Shown: positions 15,615-17,779 of the stretch, in pieces
Position numbering within the stretch: position 1 is the stretch's first letter
Layout: every line of letters starts with the position of its first letter
Assembly (NCBI GenBank): GCA_001412335.1
Contig: LKUF01000445.1
Span: 1-17,779, forward strand
Direction of reading: 5' to 3'
Length of the DNA: 17,779 bases
From: Methanolinea sp. SDB
GTDB taxonomy: Archaea > Halobacteriota > Methanomicrobia > Methanomicrobiales > Methanospirillaceae
Made by a program: the position numbers and the translations under genes
The notes under the pieces: generated by a model
What the model was told of the DNA's origin: nothing
The model's input: only the letters and a program-made list of their open reading frames with translations
Database searches by the model: none

Positions 15615-16620
15615 GGGCTGCACCCTGACAGGGGCCCTCTCGGTAACGACCGGAGTTCAGGATGCGGTCACGATCATCCATGGCCCGGCCGGATGTGCCC
15701 ACCACAATGTCTCACTCTTTTTTTCGCTGCTGCATGAACAGGATATTGGTGCCATCCCGGCCATTCGCTGCACTGACCTGAGAGAGAGCGAGGTGATCTT
15801 TGGCGGGGAGTTGGTGCTCGAAGCCCTTGTAGAAGAGACTGTACGCGAAGGCTGGAAGTCTGTATTTGTCCTCTCCACCTGTGTCGTCGACACCATCGGC
15901 GACGATGTTGCAGCCGTCTGCTCGCGCGAATATGGCGTGCCGGTCTGCTACATCCCGACTTCAGGGTTTCTTGGCGGCGTATTCCAGACCGGGTATGAAA
16001 ATGCCCTTCTTGCACTTTCGTCTTTCTCATGCAGGGCTGCCCCTGACGGCACTGTCACGCTCATCGGGGAGAAAAACCTGGAATATGAGGTTGAAGAGAA
16101 TTTTTACGAGATTTCCCGCCTGATGTCCGCGCTTGGCGCCAGGATCGGCCTGCGGTACGTGAGAAATATCGGGACTGACCGGCTTGCAGATCTCGGATCC
16201 GGTTCCCTCAACATCCTTCGTGACCGGTCCATTGATACCGTAGGGAAAAAGTTCCGGGAGCTGTTTGGGACGCCATACATTGAAGCGCTTCCAGAAGGAT
16301 TTGTCCAGACGTGCGAGTTCCTGGAAAAAACAGGGGAATTGCTTGGAAAAAACCCAGAAAGTGCAGTAGATGCGGAAATCCGTCTCCAGAAGCGTATGAT
16401 TGCCAGGTTTCGCGATTTCGCAGGCCGGCAGGTCTGCTTTTGTGGCATCCCTGGAGTCGTAAGAAATTCACCTGCCATAGAAGAGATTATCCAGACCTTT
16501 GATCTCTCATGTGATGAGGACGGGATCTACCTGGAGGTTCCGGACCCGTTCCCGGTCGGTACCGCAGGGATGTCCCGCCTGCTTCATCGGTGGAGGAGAA
16601 CTGTCCGTGCCGACAAATGA
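15595..16620 (+). CDS. Nitrogenase component 1-like subunit (NifD/NifE-like), unknown function
   Basis: 341-residue protein of the oxidoreductase/nitrogenase component 1 family, about 140 residues shorter than NifD. Seen: Cys9 in EGCTLTGALS, Cys34 in HGPAGCAHHN, TDLRESEVIFGGE (60-72) and Cys96 in LSTCVVDTIGDD, so the three cysteines that bind the P-cluster or its equivalent are kept; a second Cys pair is C281-x-C283 in VCFCGIPG. FLGGVFQTGYENAL is shared in pattern with the next subunit. The start is ATG 15595 (ATG 15589 possible), inside the end of the NifH-like gene and without a clear ribosome binding site, suggesting coupled translation. Not CfbD: that gene is separate in this window and lacks the first cysteine. 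Substrate unknown. Confidence 0.88.
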   Translation: MSTSRSEGCTLTGALSVTTGVQDAVTIIHGPAGCAHHNVSLFFSLLHEQDIGAIPAIRCTDLRESEVIFGGELVLEALVEETVREGWKSVFVLSTCVVDTIGDDVAAVCSREYGVPVCYIPTSGFLGGVFQTGYENALLALSSFSCRAAPDGTVTLIGEKNLEYEVEENFYEISRLMSALGARIGLRYVRNIGTDRLADLGSGSLNILRDRSIDTVGKKFRELFGTPYIEALPEGFVQTCEFLEKTGELLGKNPESAVDAEIRLQKRMIARFRDFAGRQVCFCGIPGVVRNSPAIEEIIQTFDLSCDEDGIYLEVPDPFPVGTAGMSRLLHRWRRTVRADK

Positions 16621-17779
16621 CTGCATGAACCCGCTCTGGCCCTGTGCGATGACCGGCGCAGCATCCTGTCTCTCCGGGATTCGTGGAATCGGGGTGATCA
16701 TCCATGGATCGAGCGGCTGCTTCTTTTACCCGGCCACTCTGCTAAAGACCCCCCTCCACTGCACAAACCTCATAGAGGAGGACATCATCTTCGGAGCCGA
16801 GAAGAGGCTGAAGAAAGTCGTGGAGGAACTCTCATCCCAGTACGACCTCCTTGCGGTGATCCCTGCCTGTGCTCCGGCGGTGACCGGTGAAGATATCAGG
16901 GAGATCCTCTCAGGATACCCCGTCATCGTAATCGACAGTCCTGGTTTCATCGGTGGCTGCGAGGAAGGGTACACCACGGCATTAGGCTCACTGCCCTGCT
17001 GCATCGACGAAGAACGCCCCGGGGTCAACATCTCGGGACTTGACCTGATAGACCCGTTTTGCAGGGGAAATCTCATCGAAATGGAGAGGATTCTTGGTCA
17101 TGCGAACATCCCTGTCGCAGCCAGGTTCTGCCTGGACAGTCTTTTGAGCACCTGCCGTCCTTCGCCCCTCACGATATCTACCAATCCTGATCTGTGCGGC
17201 CAACCGGGAAGAGAGATCGGCACTGCACTTGGACTGAAGAATCTGGAATCGTCGTTAACCGGACTTGCAACCTGGTGCGACGATGCGGATATCGATCCAA
17301 TCCTTGACGAGATACGGCTTGCAGGGGAGGCGATCGACCGGGCATGCGACAAGTACCTCCGCCGGTTCGAACCTCCGTCCACGACAATATTCGGGGGATT
17401 TTCGTATGCCCATTTTGCAGCGGAGCTGTTGTCCGACTATCTCGATGCCGAGGTCACCTCTGTCGGGTGCAGGAACGCGATCCGATCATCACGGTTCCGG
17501 GTGGAAGAGGCACGGGACATGTCTGCAGTAGATCGGATACTGGAGAGGGATAAACCCGAGCTCGTCATCGGGTCCTCCTTCGAGGAGAGACAGGTCCAAA
17601 ACGCAGCCTTTGTTCCTCTCACCTACCCGTTTCGCGGGATGGTGCGGCTGGCCGCCCACCCGATCGCCGGAGTCCAGGGAGCATTATCATTCATGGAGAC
17701 TGTCCTGAACGCATGCATGGATCTCCGAAGGAGAGAATGCAGGATTGATCCGCACACATCGCTACAGGAATTCGTCTAA
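16607..17779 (+). CDS. Second nitrogenase component 1-like subunit (NifK/NifN-like), unknown function
   Basis: 390-residue protein of the same family as the preceding subunit but clearly different in sequence. Seen: Cys13 in WPCAMTGA, Cys38 in HGSSGCFF, EEDIIFGAEKRL and Cys88 in PACAPAVTGEDI, again the three cluster cysteines; then SPGFIGGCEEGY. The start is taken as GTG 16607 because GGAGGAG (16592-16598) lies 8 bases upstream; this overlaps the previous gene by 14 bases. ATG 16625 is the alternative. A frame extension to 16499 is rejected as it lies fully in the previous gene. The pair probably forms a heteromeric component 1 that receives electrons from the NifH-like protein. The stop coincides with the right edge of the window. 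Confidence 0.87.
   Translation: MPTNDCMNPLWPCAMTGAASCLSGIRGIGVIIHGSSGCFFYPATLLKTPLHCTNLIEEDIIFGAEKRLKKVVEELSSQYDLLAVIPACAPAVTGEDIREILSGYPVIVIDSPGFIGGCEEGYTTALGSLPCCIDEERPGVNISGLDLIDPFCRGNLIEMERILGHANIPVAARFCLDSLLSTCRPSPLTISTNPDLCGQPGREIGTALGLKNLESSLTGLATWCDDADIDPILDEIRLAGEAIDRACDKYLRRFEPPSTTIFGGFSYAHFAAELLSDYLDAEVTSVGCRNAIRSSRFRVEEARDMSAVDRILERDKPELVIGSSFEERQVQNAAFVPLTYPFRGMVRLAAHPIAGVQGALSFMETVLNACMDLRRRECRIDPHTSLQEFV

Noticed and set aside
16499..16606. Upstream extension of the K-like gene
   Set aside because: It would lie wholly within the preceding gene and reads as low-complexity Arg-rich sequence; GTG 16607 has a strong ribosome binding site and keeps the family start.
14796..17779. 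Genuine nitrogenase (nifHDK)
   Set aside because: Both component 1 subunits are too short, no nifB/E/N or nifI genes are adjacent, and sequence patterns match the wider family without nitrogenase-specific regions.

Overview
The window looks like chromosomal DNA of a methanogenic archaeon, most likely of the order Methanomicrobiales. Support comes from four coenzyme F430 (cfb) genes, a methanogenesis marker 9 protein, an F420H2-oxidase-type flavodiiron protein, a GHMP-family protein resembling methanopterin synthesis enzymes, an archaeal phosphoribulokinase of the kind characterised in Methanospirillum, and TATA-like boxes ahead of several genes. I see no rRNA, tRNA, CRISPR array, transposase or integrase. 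Coding density is very high; no gap between genes exceeds about 270 bases.

Layout. (1) 1-3947, minus strand: cfbA-cfbE-cfbD-cfbB, nearly all of the F430 pathway, with cfbB cut by the left edge and no cfbC between the genes. (2) 4216-6711, plus strand: a three-gene overlapping operon of methanogenesis marker 9 (flavin-barrel plus CC-motif domain), a CitG-like protein and a DUF447 flavin-barrel protein, probably cofactor-related. (3) 6717-8050, minus: hypA-hypE, nickel insertion and CN-ligand synthesis for [NiFe] hydrogenases. (4) 8189-10655, minus: a small multidrug export family membrane protein, a GHMP-kinase-fold protein related to beta-RFAP synthase, and a DUF2148 iron-sulfur protein. (5) 10815-12176, plus: rubredoxin and flavodiiron oxidase, an oxygen-detoxifying pair. 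(6) 12222-14705, plus: phosphoribulokinase and a TrkH-type K+ transporter subunit. (7) 14796-17779, plus: a translationally coupled three-gene operon encoding a NifH-like reductase and two different NifD/NifK-like subunits.

The last operon is the strongest candidate for an undescribed system. All three proteins keep the cysteines expected for iron-sulfur cluster ligation, yet both component-1 subunits are much shorter than those of nitrogenase (about 341 and 390 residues) and no cofactor-assembly genes (nifB, nifE, nifN) are nearby. It is distinct from the CfbD encoded 12 kb away in the same window. An inverted repeat, GGTGTT-8-AACACC, sits just upstream and may be its operator. Nickel and tetrapyrrole metabolism (CfbA, B, D, E, HypA, HypE) is the common theme of the left half, which makes a reductive modification of a tetrapyrrole or another cofactor a reasonable but unproven guess for the new operon.
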